From Mugil cephalus (taxonomy: Eukaryota; Chordata; Actinopteri; Mugiliformes; Mugilidae), in the NCBI RefSeq assembly GCF_022458985.1, contig NC_061789.1, forward strand, positions 5,559,501-5,623,500: DNA of 64,000 bases, in the 5' to 3' direction. Below, one piece after another: positions 46,350 through 58,210 of the stretch. Position numbers and translations under genes: made by a program. Every line of letters starts with the position of its first letter. The stretch's first letter is position 1. The notes under the pieces are model-generated. The model worked only from the letters and a program-made list of their open reading frames with translations. It was not told the origin of the DNA and did not search any database.

Positions 46350-49300
46350 ATGAGTGACGTGGTGCCTCCCACAGCTCTCAGTGAAGTCCAGCTCCGCTTC
46401 CTCTGCCAGGATGACATAGAGAACGTCAAGCTGCTCTGCGGCGATTGGTTCCCAATCGAGTAAGACGTCATTTTACTGTCTCCAGCGTAGATTAGAACCC
46501 GTTCCTTTTTGTTTTTTGACTCGTGACCCGTCTGACTGATTGACTCCAGGTACCCAGACTCATGGTATCAAGACATCACCTCCAACAAGAAGTTCTTCTC
46601 CCTCGCCGCCACCTTCAGGGGAGGCATCGTGGGAATGATTGTGGCCGAGATCAAAGGCCGGACCAAAGTACACAAAGAGGTCTGTGATTTTTTTTGCGCT
46701 CGGCGGAGACGCTGTCGCCGAGTGCGTCGGAGGCAGCTGCCGCTTGGAAATGTCACAAGTGGATCAGTGACTGATGGTGGAGTCTGTTTTTAGTGTGCTA
46801 ATTAGACAAACCAGATGCCCCCTTGATGCTTGAGTCACTGGCCTGAAATGAGAAGTAAGGGATGACAGGGTGGTGAGAAAAAAGAGGAAGGAGATTAAAT
46901 TAATTTAGAAGCTCTGGGTTATAAAATGGGCCATACGCAAAGGTGTTATATATCTAATGTATTACTTGTGATAGAATATGATGTGCACTTAGGAAATACT
47001 TGAACTCTCACTGTAGGTTGTAGCTTTTATGAGCCTAAAGTAATTTCCCTTTAACGCCAGATTTGCATTTTAGGACTTGCTTTGACTACATAATGACGAG
47101 GCAGGTCGCACAGAGCGAAGCAAAGCAAGAGAAATCACTCCTGAGTGTTTGTTGCAGGATATGAATCTGTGTGTTTGTTTATGTGTTTGTTTATGTGTGT
47201 GTTAGGATGGAGACATCCTGGCCTCCAGTTTTCCTGTGGACACACAGGTAGCATACATCCTGAGCCTGGGAGTGGTCAAGGAGTTCAGGAAACACGGCAT
47301 AGGTACATTTCTGCCTTCTCCCATTGTCTTTATCACACACACAGACACACAATGAGCAGCAGGCAAAGACGCTTGTCTCACAAATCAACCCTCTGTAATT
47401 CCATTTTGAAACCGTGGAAAGATGTTTGTGATAAATGAAGGACTTCCCCGACAACGAGTGCATCAGCGTGTAGCATGGGTTGGATGTTATTAGCTAATTA
47501 AGCATCCTCTAAAGTGGAAATATCCATCAGTGCATCCATTTCCGTTGGGTTGTGGTAGAAACAGACTGAGAACCTGATTTCACTAAGATCCTAAATAATG
47601 GGTGCGGTTTATAGATCACGTGTTACTGCTGGTGTGGGTGATCTACTACGATCTCACGGTGCAAAAGAGTTGGAGTTCGCCCTATTTAAATGAGGATTTC
47701 CGCCCGATTGAATATGAGAGAGCAACGCAAAGTGAAATTTGAAGCCGCGGAATTGGAGACGCCTGAAATGTCGAGTAAAAAAAAATGCTGATAACATTTT
47801 CTTTTAATTATTATTCTTTTTAAGATTATAACACCACACACACAAACGCGTCCTCGTACGGGGACAGTAAGTTTTAGATTTTATCGCAGCTTATTCTGCC
47901 TCATTTAGACCCGCCGTCCCCATTAGTGGACGCTTTAGTCTGCCATCTAGTGGTAGCAAAGGGTCAATACACTAGGACAGGACAAAAGTGGACGAGGTAG
48001 AAACGTCATTAACGTTTCTAGTTTGATGTGACGCACAAATTTTATCAATTGCAACGTTGCTAATTAGCAAGTACTTGTTTGAGGACGCTGGGACTGAAGT
48101 CTTTGCTCAGTCATGTTCAGGTGTTAAAATAAACAGTTTTATATTTTGTCACACATTGGGTGACTTTTTTATAAATAAATAATAATATAAATAATGGAAT
48201 AATCCCAGTGTCCACATATGAGGACATGTTTTTTCCCCCAAAAAACTACTACTATTACCTCTACTAATTCTATAAACGGTGGAGAAATTAAAAACACAGA
48301 CCAAATAAAAGCTCAGGTCTCAGAAGGTTAAACAAACTATTTTCCATCCACAATAAATCTAGTTTAAATAAAATGCAGCATATAAAATATCTGAGCTGGC
48401 GAATCTCGATTCACGTGACTACATCATTATCATTAATGCATTATTTTTCAGCCTCAATGTACATTTAAACCTATATCCTGATAAATAAAATGGTGTCTGC
48501 ACTAATCAAAGCTTCTGTGTATCAGTAACAAACATGTACAAAAACTAATTCTAGAAAAAAAAAACGGGGTCAAACATCAAAATGGGGTCACGGCCCAAAA
48601 AAAAGGGTTGGGAACCGCTGTGTTAGTGCAAATAAACATATTTTGGGGCTCGCAGCAAAGACATATTAACATAAGCGTGAGACGGTGTGGGAGGAAATCT
48701 GGGACGAGGTCAAAGCTGAGGAGGAAACAAGAAGAACGCGGGAGGAAATTAAGAATTAAGCGAGTGAGGAGTGAGGAAACCGTCTCTGTTCGGTGTCTTT
48801 TCCCTCCAGGCTCCCTACTGCTGGACAGTTTGAAGGAGCACATCTCCACCACGGCCCAGGACCACTGCAAGGCCATCTACCTGCACGTCCTCACCACCAA
48901 CAACACTGCCATCCACTTCTACGAGAACAGGGACTTCAGGCAGCACCACTACCTGCCCTACTACTACTCCATCCGGGGCGTCCTCAAGGACGGGTTCACC
49001 TACGTGCTCTACATCAACGGGGGTCACCCGCCCTGGACGATATTATATCCTTTTACGGAGGCGGGAAAAATGTGTCCTTAATGTGTTTTTATTTTTAAGG
49101 CGTTTTGTGACGTGCAAGTTAAGAAGAATGTTAATTTTAATAATATAAATACAACTAGGACTAAGAAATAAAAATAAATTATCTTGCAAATTGCGTTTGC
49201 AGCGGTGACTTTTCAGATTGCAGCAATCTGTCTGTAACAAATTTTTATGAATGGTAATTGAGTTTGTTCTGTAGCTGCAGCGCAACCACTGTGCACTCAT

Positions 49301-50493
49301 CGCTCTGTTTTGTACCGTTTGTAATTTTTTAATCGCGTCTGCTTCTAGAAAATAATCACAAAGTTTCACAGCGTTAATGTCTTGAGTTTCTAGTTTTATG
49401 GATTTTTGTGTTAAAAAGTGTAAACATCGTCTGGTAATTGATATTAGCAGAAATGTTATTTATATATTTAGCCCATGATGATAACGATGACGCCCGGTGA
49501 AGCTCGGTCTCCTGGTCTTGGGTAATAAGGTGCAGGCAGATTTTGCATTTTGAAGGTTCACTTCCCTCCGTGCAGGTGCAGCGTCGGCACAGTGTTGCTT
49601 TTTGGCCCGGTTGCTACCGTTAGCATCAGTGTGATTATAGTAGATCTGGGCGGTGTAACTAAAAATAACAGTATGTTTTTTTTTATGCATTTATACAACA
49701 TTTCTACTGGTTAAGAGAGGAATTAATGCAGTAGATTGACTAAGGATGGACTATTTTACTGTGATGACGAGTAAATATTGTGTTTTATATTATTGTGTTA
49801 TATGTTATCAAGATGAAATGAAGAAACAGGGACAGTTTCATTTATTCTCACATATTTATTCATATTTAAACTTCTGTGTTTGTGGTGTTAACAGCAGCGC
49901 AACCAGCTACCGTAATGATTGTAGTCTGCGCGCAACATTTTTTTGTCTCTCATTCATAAAATGCTGAAATTGGAGACATTTTCAGGGACAGCTTTAGCCG
50001 GGGGGACGCGGCACCTTTTCTCTCCTCGTTCTGCCGCTCCGTTGTTCGGTACTTTTCCATCTTCACCTCACAGTGACACAGTCGCACCATGTGTGTTTAG
50101 AAGCGCTACATTGAACATGGTCCGGTCTGAAACAGTGTCTCACGGTGCAGAGTTCCAGATGCCGCTTTAATATATTCTGGTATATTAAAAACTCATATCA
50201 TAACATATCAGCCCTACATTGTGGTACCCTGTGTCTGTATCCATCCCTCGTTAAAGGCCAGAAAGTTGTGTTACCAGCTCTAACTCACTCAGACGTGTCA
50301 GATCCAAACTGTTTTCCTTAACGTCCCCGTCTGCACTGACTACATCCAGCACATCGGTTCCACCCTGGCCAGCCTGAGCCCCTGCTCCATCCCCCAGAGG
50401 CTGTACCGCCAGGCCCAGTCGCTGCTGCGCTCCCTGCTCCCCTGGTCCAACATCGCCTCCAAGACCGGCATCCAGTACAGCAGAACCATGTGA
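46350..50493 (+). CDS. naa60: N-alpha-acetyltransferase 60 (NatF)
   Basis: Five coding exons: 46350-46459, 46550-46679, 47206-47302, 48810-49044 and 50337-50493. The first three introns are GT-AG; the last is AT-AC. They join in phase to exactly 242 residues, the length of human NAA60. The enzyme sits on the cytosolic face of the Golgi and acetylates N-termini of transmembrane proteins. The GNAT fold is complete: WFPIEYPDSWY, SLGVVKEFRKHGIGSLLL with the acetyl-CoA loop (RKHGIG), and YLHVLTTNNTAIHFYE. The human catalytic residues Tyr97 and His138 fall at the same numbers here. Residues 192-242 form the C-terminal amphipathic membrane-binding tail ending YSRTM. The start has the context GTGTGAATGAGTGACG. 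Identity is near certain. Confidence 0.97.
47850..48331. mobile_element. TTAA-flanked MITE, second copy, inverted
   Basis: It shares with 27607-28134, in opposite orientation, blocks such as GCAGCTTATTCTGCCTCATT, TTAGTGGACGCTTTAGTCTG, GTCCACATATGAGGACATGT and the end GGTCTCAGAAGG followed by TTAA. The other end is lost or altered. It lies in the naa60 intron 47303-48809. Confidence 0.6.
48345..48625. mobile_element. hAT-type non-autonomous fragment
   Basis: It ends GGGTTGGGAACCGCTG, the reverse complement of the common hAT end CAGCGGTTCCCAACC, after GGGGTCACGGCCC. The other end is not clear. It adjoins the MITE at 47850-48331. Confidence 0.5.
49045..50336 (+). other. naa60: AT-AC (U12-type) intron of naa60
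   Basis: The 5' site is ATATCCTTTT (49045-49054), which equals the U12 AT-AC consensus. The 3' site is CTGCAC (ends 50336). TTTTCCTTAAC at 50312-50322, ending 14 nt before the intron end, matches the U12 branch-point consensus. No GT-AG pair here restores the known C-terminus; this one does so in phase, with codon 191 split. Confidence 0.92.
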
Positions 50494-50781
50494 CGCCAGG
50501 CGGTGGGTGGAGGAGGAGGAGGTCGTGGTGGTTAATGCAGCATTTTCTCACTCGTAGCCTGTGTCTGATTTTCCCTCTTTTGTTTTTCAGGCGCGCACCC
50601 GTTCCACTTTTCCACGGCCTGTGTCAGACACGGGACTGAATGTCACCCTCACTTAAAACGTTAAGGTGCACGGCACCGTTCACGCGAGATTTCGGTTTTA
50701 CAGGGTTCTTCAGGACGTCCGTGGTTTGACTGAAAGGAGGCGGTGTGATCTGGTTTAGTTTTTTTTTTATATAGAGTCCCA

Positions 50782-50822
50782 TAAATAAATAAATAAATAA
50801 ATATATATATATATATATATAT
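50782..50822. repeat. (AAAT)n(AT)n microsatellite
   Basis: Four to five AAAT units followed by about ten AT units. Confidence 0.85.
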
Positions 50823-52059
50823 GTCACACCATGTAATAGCTACTCCACGTGTTACCTGTGTTTTCCCAGTCATATCAAATCCGAACAGTGTTCAGATACG
50901 AAACAAACTGGAGGAGACGGTGAAAAGGGTCGTAACACACAAACACACTGGGAACCGACTCAAGAGACTAAACGTTGCCTCTCTTTACCCCCCACCCCCC
51001 CAATCCTGTCCACCACTGTCAGAGACTATGTACACTGTTTGTATATTATATATACCAAGCTAATATATATAAATTTCTCTCAATATGTGCGTCTATTCTA
51101 TGCTGTTTCGTAGTTGGGACGTCCCCCCCCCGTCTCTGGAGCTGAATCCGGGGTCGGTTTGTAAAATAGAAACGGTTTGAACGGCCCCTGAATGTCGCTA
51201 GGAGTTAGGAAGGTAGCCGGGTAGAGCGGAGGTGATAACACACAGGGAACCAATGCAGTGACGCTACGGGCGTGCAAGGTTGTGAATAAGTGCTAGCTAC
51301 CTCGTGTTAACGTCCGTTGCGGGTAATCGGATCGCAAGGTGACCGAACGTCTTTGGGTGCGTTCACATCCGGTTTCACCAAGAGTCTCCAGATTTGAAAT
51401 AAACGGATCTCTACCTACTGCTGTTTCAGAACCAAGAACATGTTTGTGAACTACGCTTACCGTAATCCCTGTAATAAAGAGACTCTTGATTGTGTTTATG
51501 CACTGATACACACCAATAGTTAACGAATGTTTATATATTATCTAATGACACAATCACACTCATATTTAGTCAGTTAACAGCTGCAATATTTTAAGGCGGT
51601 TTTTCCTTTTTAATAATCATTACTTGTGTTTTTTTCCTGAACGAATGAGGCAAAACTCAGCTAAACAAGTTCACCCGTGTCTAGGACTCGTTGTGCGTTC
51701 ACACAGGTGCCCAAAACCACCTCCACGTGTGGTCAGATATCATATATTTGGTCACTTGCGATCAAATTCCCCCCCAAAGCACGGATCTTAATACGAGGTC
51801 TAAGCTTTCGTTGTTGAGGTCCAACCACTGCTTTCAAAGTCTAAAGGTCTTAACAAAAGTGTGTCATTTGCTGAAGAGAGTTGCTTGGCTCCTTATTTTA
51901 AGAGGTTTTAAATGCGTCTGTTCGTCTGCGGCGTTTCGCGGCTGTAATGTCGCTGCTCATGTTGTTTGTTCACACTTAAAACACGGCCTGTAGAAGAGAT
52001 GCGAAGATGAAAAAGAAGTTCCCGACCATCATCCACCATGTGTGCCTGCACCCAGGCAG

Positions 52060-52083
52060 GTGTGTGTGTGTGTGTGTGTGTGT
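52060..52083. repeat. (GT)n microsatellite
   Basis: Twelve GT dinucleotides. Confidence 0.9.
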
Positions 52084-52784
52084 CTGTGTTAGTGTTTATA
52101 TATAATCACACAGGGTCTGAAATTAGCACCTAGTAAGTGCCAAACGTTGGTGAGATCCGTCTGTGGTGGAAGACGAAGAAGAAGAGACGTCCACGTTGAG
52201 CAGCGATGTAGTTTGAGTTTTATTGAATTTTTTTGTCATCTGTTGGATTTTATAAAATTTAGAAACATTCAAAAGAGCGAGATGTTTCTAACTCCCCCTC
52301 CTCCTGGAGAAAAAATTACAGATATTATTATATTATGCAATAAATTGTTTTAATTTGGGAGATTGTACCGACTGCCCCCTGCTGTAAGACTCTTTTGCGT
52401 TGTGTTAACATTTTCACTGTGATTGTCATATTTGGTTGTCATAAACCTGAGCCTTGTTTTCATTCCCAATAAGCCATGCTCTCAACAGTTTGTGACTCAG
52501 TGTTTCACTTCTATACATTTTTTTGTCGAGAAATTGAGAGACATTAAAAAAAAAAGTCAAAAATCGAAGTGTTTTTTTTTTTTAACCTTTTGAGTCGAGT
52601 GGCAAAAAACATAAATAAATACACACTCAGCTTTGAGATTAATGCTAACATTAGCATTAACATGTTTAACTATGAATCTGCTTACATGCTAATTATTATT
52701 ATTATTATTATTATTATTTTAGCAATTCTTAGCATTATTATTTAAAAATATAACAAAATAAAGACAAAAGTAAACCAAAAGGGG

Positions 52785-53375
52785 TGATGGTGAATTCATA
52801 GAACCCAGGTTACATTTGTAACCCTTGTTTCACCAGCATATGTCCACTGTACTACTATTGGATAAGGTGTGGATAATTAGGGCAGTTATTTATTTATTTA
52901 TTCATTTTTTATTTATCAGAAGTTTCTCTTGAATGCTTCCTTGGTCTCATTTGTCCTAAATGAGATGGTGTACTCATAGAACCCAAGTTACATTTGTAAC
53001 CCTTGTTTTTCCAGCATCTGTTTAAAATTTCTGACAATCAAAGCAAGATATGTTTGCACAGATAACGGATTCAAAACTGTGGTATCCTTTAAATCATGGA
53101 AAGACTAGCAATGTGTTTCATTCTGGAGCTTCAGAAGCTTTATTTCTTACCGACAGCCAGAGACGGTGAATTCGTTGAACCCTTGTTTCACCGGCATATT
53201 ACCACCGTACTGCTATTTGATAAGGTGTGGATAATTAAGGCATTTATTTATTTATTTTTATTATATATCAGAAGCTTCTCTTGAATACTTCCTTGGTCTA
53301 ATTCGTCCTGACTGCCAGAGGTGGTCTACTCATAGAACCCAAGTTACATTTGTAACCCTTGTTTCACCACCATAA
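52785..53375 (+). repeat. Duplicated module containing GTTACATTTGTAACCCTTGT
   Basis: The block GTTACATTTGTAACCCTTGT occurs at about 52810, 52988 and 53343. The block ATAAGGTGTGGATAATTA, then a (TTTA)n tract and ATCAGAAG-TTCTCTTGAAT, occurs at 52861-52935 and 53218-53285. Motif order is kept, so a larger unit of about 350 bp has been duplicated in tandem. Confidence 0.65.
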
Positions 53376-55599
53376 AAAAAAGTAGGGGGCCAGTGCATAA
53401 AACTTTTCACAGATGCCAGATTTAATCAATAATTAACCCACTTCCACATAATAACAATAAAATTAAATTAGCTTCTAGTACTATAATAAAACAGTCATCA
53501 ATAGAAGAATAAAGAAAGAAAAGAACAAAAGACACTATGTCAACCTTTGATCTTTAATCAGTCTCATTCCTTTTTTTTAAAAAAAAAAATAAGTTTTACG
53601 CCATAAACCTCTTCCTAGTTGTTCTCACTTTTCTATTCTTAAAATAAAACAATCCCTTTAAACTCTATCTTCCCTCCCTCTGAATGTAAACATGCCCTGA
53701 ATAATTTCTGGCCGTCGATTATTTTTTTGCTTTGAACGTGATTTCTGCTCTGTGGAAAGCAAAGGGAACACAGTTTCATGGCAGCTAATTTAATTGTTGA
53801 GATGTTTCACGATAAAAGACAAACATTAACCTCAGATATTGAAGATAGAGAAGAAGTCTGGATTTACCAATCTCATTATAATCCATCACCTGAACCATGA
53901 ATATAAAATTTTAATGTCTATCTGATGTCTTTTATTAATGGATGAGCTAGCATATCTAGTAGCTGCTAATGTGTTTAAAATCTGCAAAGTCAAAGTCTTT
54001 GATGTGTGATTGACAGGAGAATATTAATATTTAACCTTTTTACGTGTTTAATCTGTTAATTTTGTTGCAAGTTGTCAGCGATTATCTTAATTCAAACAGC
54101 TACAATACCAGGAGCAGTCGTTAGCTTCATGCTAGTGGAGCCTATTTTGTGTTCTGTGTTTGGTAAATCATATATACGTCTTATAGCTTTTTTTTATACT
54201 AGCATATTTCTTAGCTTTGTACATTCAACACATTAAAATGCATTAAAAACATATTATTATTATTCAGCACTGCAGCAATGAATAATTCTCCTCTCTTTAA
54301 AGCCACCTTTCATATATATATGTGTGGTGTATTTCTTGTCGTCTGAAGGCCAAATGGGAGGCGGTCACGTCTCAGCTTGTGAAATTTAAACACAGTGTTC
54401 TCCCACCGTCTCATTCCTAAGGCAACGTTAATATGTAAGCTCCTCTATTCCCTCTTGTTCTCCTCTCTTTGTTTTTTGTTCTCTCCGTGGATGGTGCAGC
54501 AGAGATCAGTAGCCTGTGATTATAACACCAGAGAACGATAATTAACTGTAATAATACAGCAAAACATCACATTAGACGCATTTAATTCATTCTGTGTTAA
54601 GACAAAAGCAGCTGCAGGATTCAGAAATAGCTGAAGTAGATTAATGAGAGATGTTCCAGCAGTTAAGGCCGTCTCCTGAGAAAAGGTGCTTTTTTTCAAA
54701 GGTAGTAATTTTACGGTTAAACCTGTTCAACGGGCCATTTAAGTTTCACTTTTATGGTAATTATGTGTAATTACAAGTACAACAGATATCAATCAGGGAG
54801 ACATGTAATGATGTTATCTTATGTCTTCTGTTCAAAAGATACAAAAGCTTTAAAAGCACAAAAAAATGTGTTTTTGGACTTGCACAACTTTTTTATTACA
54901 TTTTAAAAAAATTTTAAAATATCAAAACATTTATTTTCTGGGGGGAAAAAACAGATTGTGGATAAGACAAAAAACTCAAAGGTGCTCTAAAGCGTATGGG
55001 TGATAAATTGTGGCAAATAAAGAATAAATTTGAGGTCCAGAATTTAAAAAGTGTTCATTAAAAGTGACTAATATATTGTAAAAATTAAAATGCACCTATA
55101 CGTTGCTGCACATAGACTTCATCAGGGTGGCAAATCCAATTCTTTTCTTTGTTTGCCACACGTATTTGCTGTTTGAAATATAGTATGATCTTGATTGTGA
55201 TATTATAACCATAAAATAGCATTTTTCATTGGTTTATTGCTGGAAAAGTGTAACTGTAACTTGTAACTTGCACATAATTGTTATAAATAAAAGTGTCCAC
55301 TATTCTGAATTATTCGCACAGCACTGTGCAAAACATCTGTTTATTCCATAGTCTTTATTTCTCAGGCAGATTTATATTTACATTGAAATTCGTATTTCTA
55401 GTCATATTTATGTTCCATTCTGATTCAGGTTTAAATTAAACATATATATTTCCTACAGTTTTGTTTATCCTGTTTTTACTATTTACGTACATATATACAA
55501 TGGAAACAAATCTCGTTGAATTGAAAAAAGAAAGACTATTCTTAATCTTCAAATTCTTAACTGTTTTGGGGTGCGCGTTGTGCCTACAAATTACGGTAA
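53376..55599. other. No recognised feature
   Basis: AT-rich DNA without a supported exon. Confidence 0.4.
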
Positions 55600-55614
55600 G
55601 ATGCGTGTTTGTTA

Positions 55615-55886
55615 TGTGTATTACGGTAACAGACGACGTCACCGGAGATACAGACACGCCCACTAGGGAGAGAAAAAAAAAACGAGAGTGAAAGAAGAGT
55701 GAAGTATTTACGCAGCTTGTTCTCCTGGAGACTCAACCCTGAACCACCGCGAACGTCCTGCACAGCGGCGTCGGCAGAATCAACGAAAATAAATTAATTT
55801 AACTCTGCCAAGGGTTTGATTTACTCTTTTTTCTTTTTTGAAATAAGAGTCGTGAAGTTGGAGAAGAAGAAGAAGAAGAATAAGAA
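55615..55886 (+). promoter_or_regulatory. Possible promoter and non-coding first exon of an unknown gene
   Basis: A CpG-richer stretch (GACGACGTCACCGG, CACGCCC, CACCGCGAACG, GCGGCGTCGG) leads to a GAAGAA-rich end and a strong donor AAGAAG|GTGAGTGATG at 55887. There is no long frame, and no second exon could be found in the remaining 8 kb. Confidence 0.35.
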
Positions 55887-57664
55887 GGTGAGTGATGCGC
55901 TCAAACGCCCCACGAACGGTCTGACATAACAGCTGTCACTTTTTTTTTATTTCATTTATTTATGCGTAAATTTAAGGTATGTCGCGTTTACCCTTTTTTT
56001 GTATGGTGGGAAAAAACAGCTTTTCATTCATAGACGTGTAGTCAGGCTCTGCTGTCCACACCCCCTTCCTTTCCAATGAAGTGCAGGGAGATGAGTTCGT
56101 GTAAGAGCTTCTCGTGGTTGTTAGGAATCCACCAGCAGCTCATTATGAGAAAAACATTAACCTCAAATGAGTGCAGAGGTGGCGAGTTGCTTTGTCTTCA
56201 CACAGTCAAACCAGCTGTTATTGTTGGTGTTGTTGGGTGAAACCAGAAATGGACGTGCTTGTTTTTTTGTCCCACATTTCTAGTCTAGTGAAGGCGCCAT
56301 CAACCCGCACGGTTTCGGTCAGGATGTGGCTTTAGTTAGTAGCTCGAAATGGGGCTTTAAAAAAATAAAAAACAAAAAAGTTTTGGTGGCACCTTCTTTA
56401 TCTTTATCAGACCTGCACTCAGGTTAACAATGAGCTTTTGCAGAGCCTACATTTACATACGTCCTTGCATGTTTTGGCTTGTTCAGAGGAGACTGTACAG
56501 AAAATCCTCTGGGTGATTTTACAGAGTGCTTTTATTTCAGCAGCTTAAATGTCCTTGGTCTTTTTTTTTTGTTTGTTTTAAATTGCTGGTGGCACTGGAT
56601 GAGAAACTGCATGCATTAAGGTGGTGTTTGGTAGCAGAAATCATTCAAAAAATCACAATATTTAATCACAAATTAGTTTAATCTGTCCTAAATCTACCTT
56701 AAAAATACGTTTTTAATGCTTCTATGAAATTCCAAACATATATTTTTTGCAAATTTTCGAAACAAATCCAGAATACTCTCCTGAATATACTGCGTCCATG
56801 CTTGCCCAAACAACCAGCACCATTTACAACAACTACTACTACTACATTTTGACCTCAGTGTTTAAAAAGCGTCTTAACATTACGGTTCTTCACGGTCCCC
56901 CCTGGTCTGCAGTGTTTGAATTTCATCTTGACATGAAGAGGCATTTCCTCTTCATGCATCAGGTGTATCAAATTTCACCCTGTTCGTGCAGCAGTATGTG
57001 AACCGCTTTACGTAACGCAACCGAGGCCAAATCATAAACTGTCGCTGTCCTAATTCCCGCGGTCCAGTTAACCGTGCTGCTTGCACTGATTTGAATACCT
57101 GGCCAGGAATTTTTATGACTGTGCCTCTTGTAAAGCTGCAGCTTGTTGTGGAGGCCTTGCATGTTGTTGTGCAATATGATTCGCTGTAATAGTCCCCTGT
57201 GAGTGCTGGCTGCAGGCAATAAAGCAATGACAATGAGAGAGAGAGAGGCGGGGCGGAGGGGGGGGGTAAGGGATGAAGAGCTGCTGCTGAGTTTGACAAT
57301 AAATGAACATCTAGACAAAATGTTTTAATCGCATAATAAAGGTAAATGAATGAAGACGGAAAAAAGCCACAGTATGAGCACCCCTCGTCTTTACCCTAAT
57401 TGATTGCTCAACATCTCACTGCACACCAGCCCCATTAGTCTTTAAATCAGCTGATATGAAAGTCTTCCATCCTCTGGTTTTTATTCAGATCTTTAGACAG
57501 CGGCTGTGGGGATTTGCTCCCATTCAGCACCGACAACGTTGGCGTCGATGCTGTCGCCATCCCAGCAAATTCCAAAGGCGCTGAATGGGGCTGAGGTCAG
57601 GGCTTTGTCTCCACCAAATTTCATGCTGAAATAGGAAAAGGTAAAGCACAAACGGTTAAATGAT
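55887..57664. other. No supported coding sequence
   Basis: Could be the start of a long first intron of the gene suggested at 55615-55886. It holds a GAGA/G-rich stretch at 57233-57268. Overlapping minus frames of 115-116 codons (56952-57318) share the same DNA in two registers and have no recognisable motif. Confidence 0.35.
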
Positions 57665-58210
57665 TACAAACATGTGGTTCCACAGATAAGAAACATAGTG
57701 TCATAATTAGAAACATGTAGCTCCACAGATTAGAAACATGTGACTTGACAGATTAGAAACATAGCATCACAAATAAGAAACCTGTGGCTCCACAGATTAG
57801 AAACATGTATCTTCACAGATTAGAAACATGTAGTTCTACAGATTAGAAACATAGCATCAAAGATTAGAAACATGTAGCTCCACAGATTAGAAACATGTAG
57901 CCCCACAGATTAGAAACCTGTAGCTTCACAGATTAGAAACATAGCATCAAAGATTAGAAACATGTAGCTCCACAGATTAGAAACATGTATCTTCACAGAT
58001 TAGAAACATGTATCTTCACAGATTAGAAACATGTAGCTTCACAGATTAGAAACATAGCATCAAAGATTAGAAACATGTGGCTCCACAGATTAGAAACCTG
58101 TAGCTTCACAGATTAGAAACATAGCATCAAAGATTAGAAACATGTGGCTCCACATATTAGAAACATAGCATCACAAATTAGAAACATTGCAGTTCAGAAA
58201 CATGTGGCTA
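57665..58210 (+). repeat. Minisatellite C, same ~23-bp unit, opposite orientation
   Basis: About 23 units of CACAGATTAGAAACATGTAG with a short variable tail, the reverse complement of arrays A and B. Local higher-order units alternate AGCTCC, AGCTTC and AGCATC tails. Confidence 0.9.

Larger units (their letters stand above)
50494..52789 (+). other. naa60 3' UTR and downstream spacer
   Basis: Candidate AATAAA signals occur within the (AAAT)n/(AT)n tract at 50780-50822 and near 51474 and 52339. A (GT)n microsatellite is at 52060-52083. No other gene is supported. Confidence 0.4.

Noticed and set aside
49045-49081. Read-through end of naa60 exon 5 (ILYPFTEAGKMCP) as the natural C-terminus
   Set aside because: It removes the conserved 51-residue tail that is encoded in phase at 50337-50493 once the AT-AC intron is spliced.
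48793-49098. 101-codon proline/histidine-rich frame
   Set aside because: Out-of-frame reading of naa60 exon 5.
56952-57318. Minus frames of 115 and 116 codons
   Set aside because: Two registers of the same DNA are open, both low-complexity, with no motif and no acceptor or donor support.
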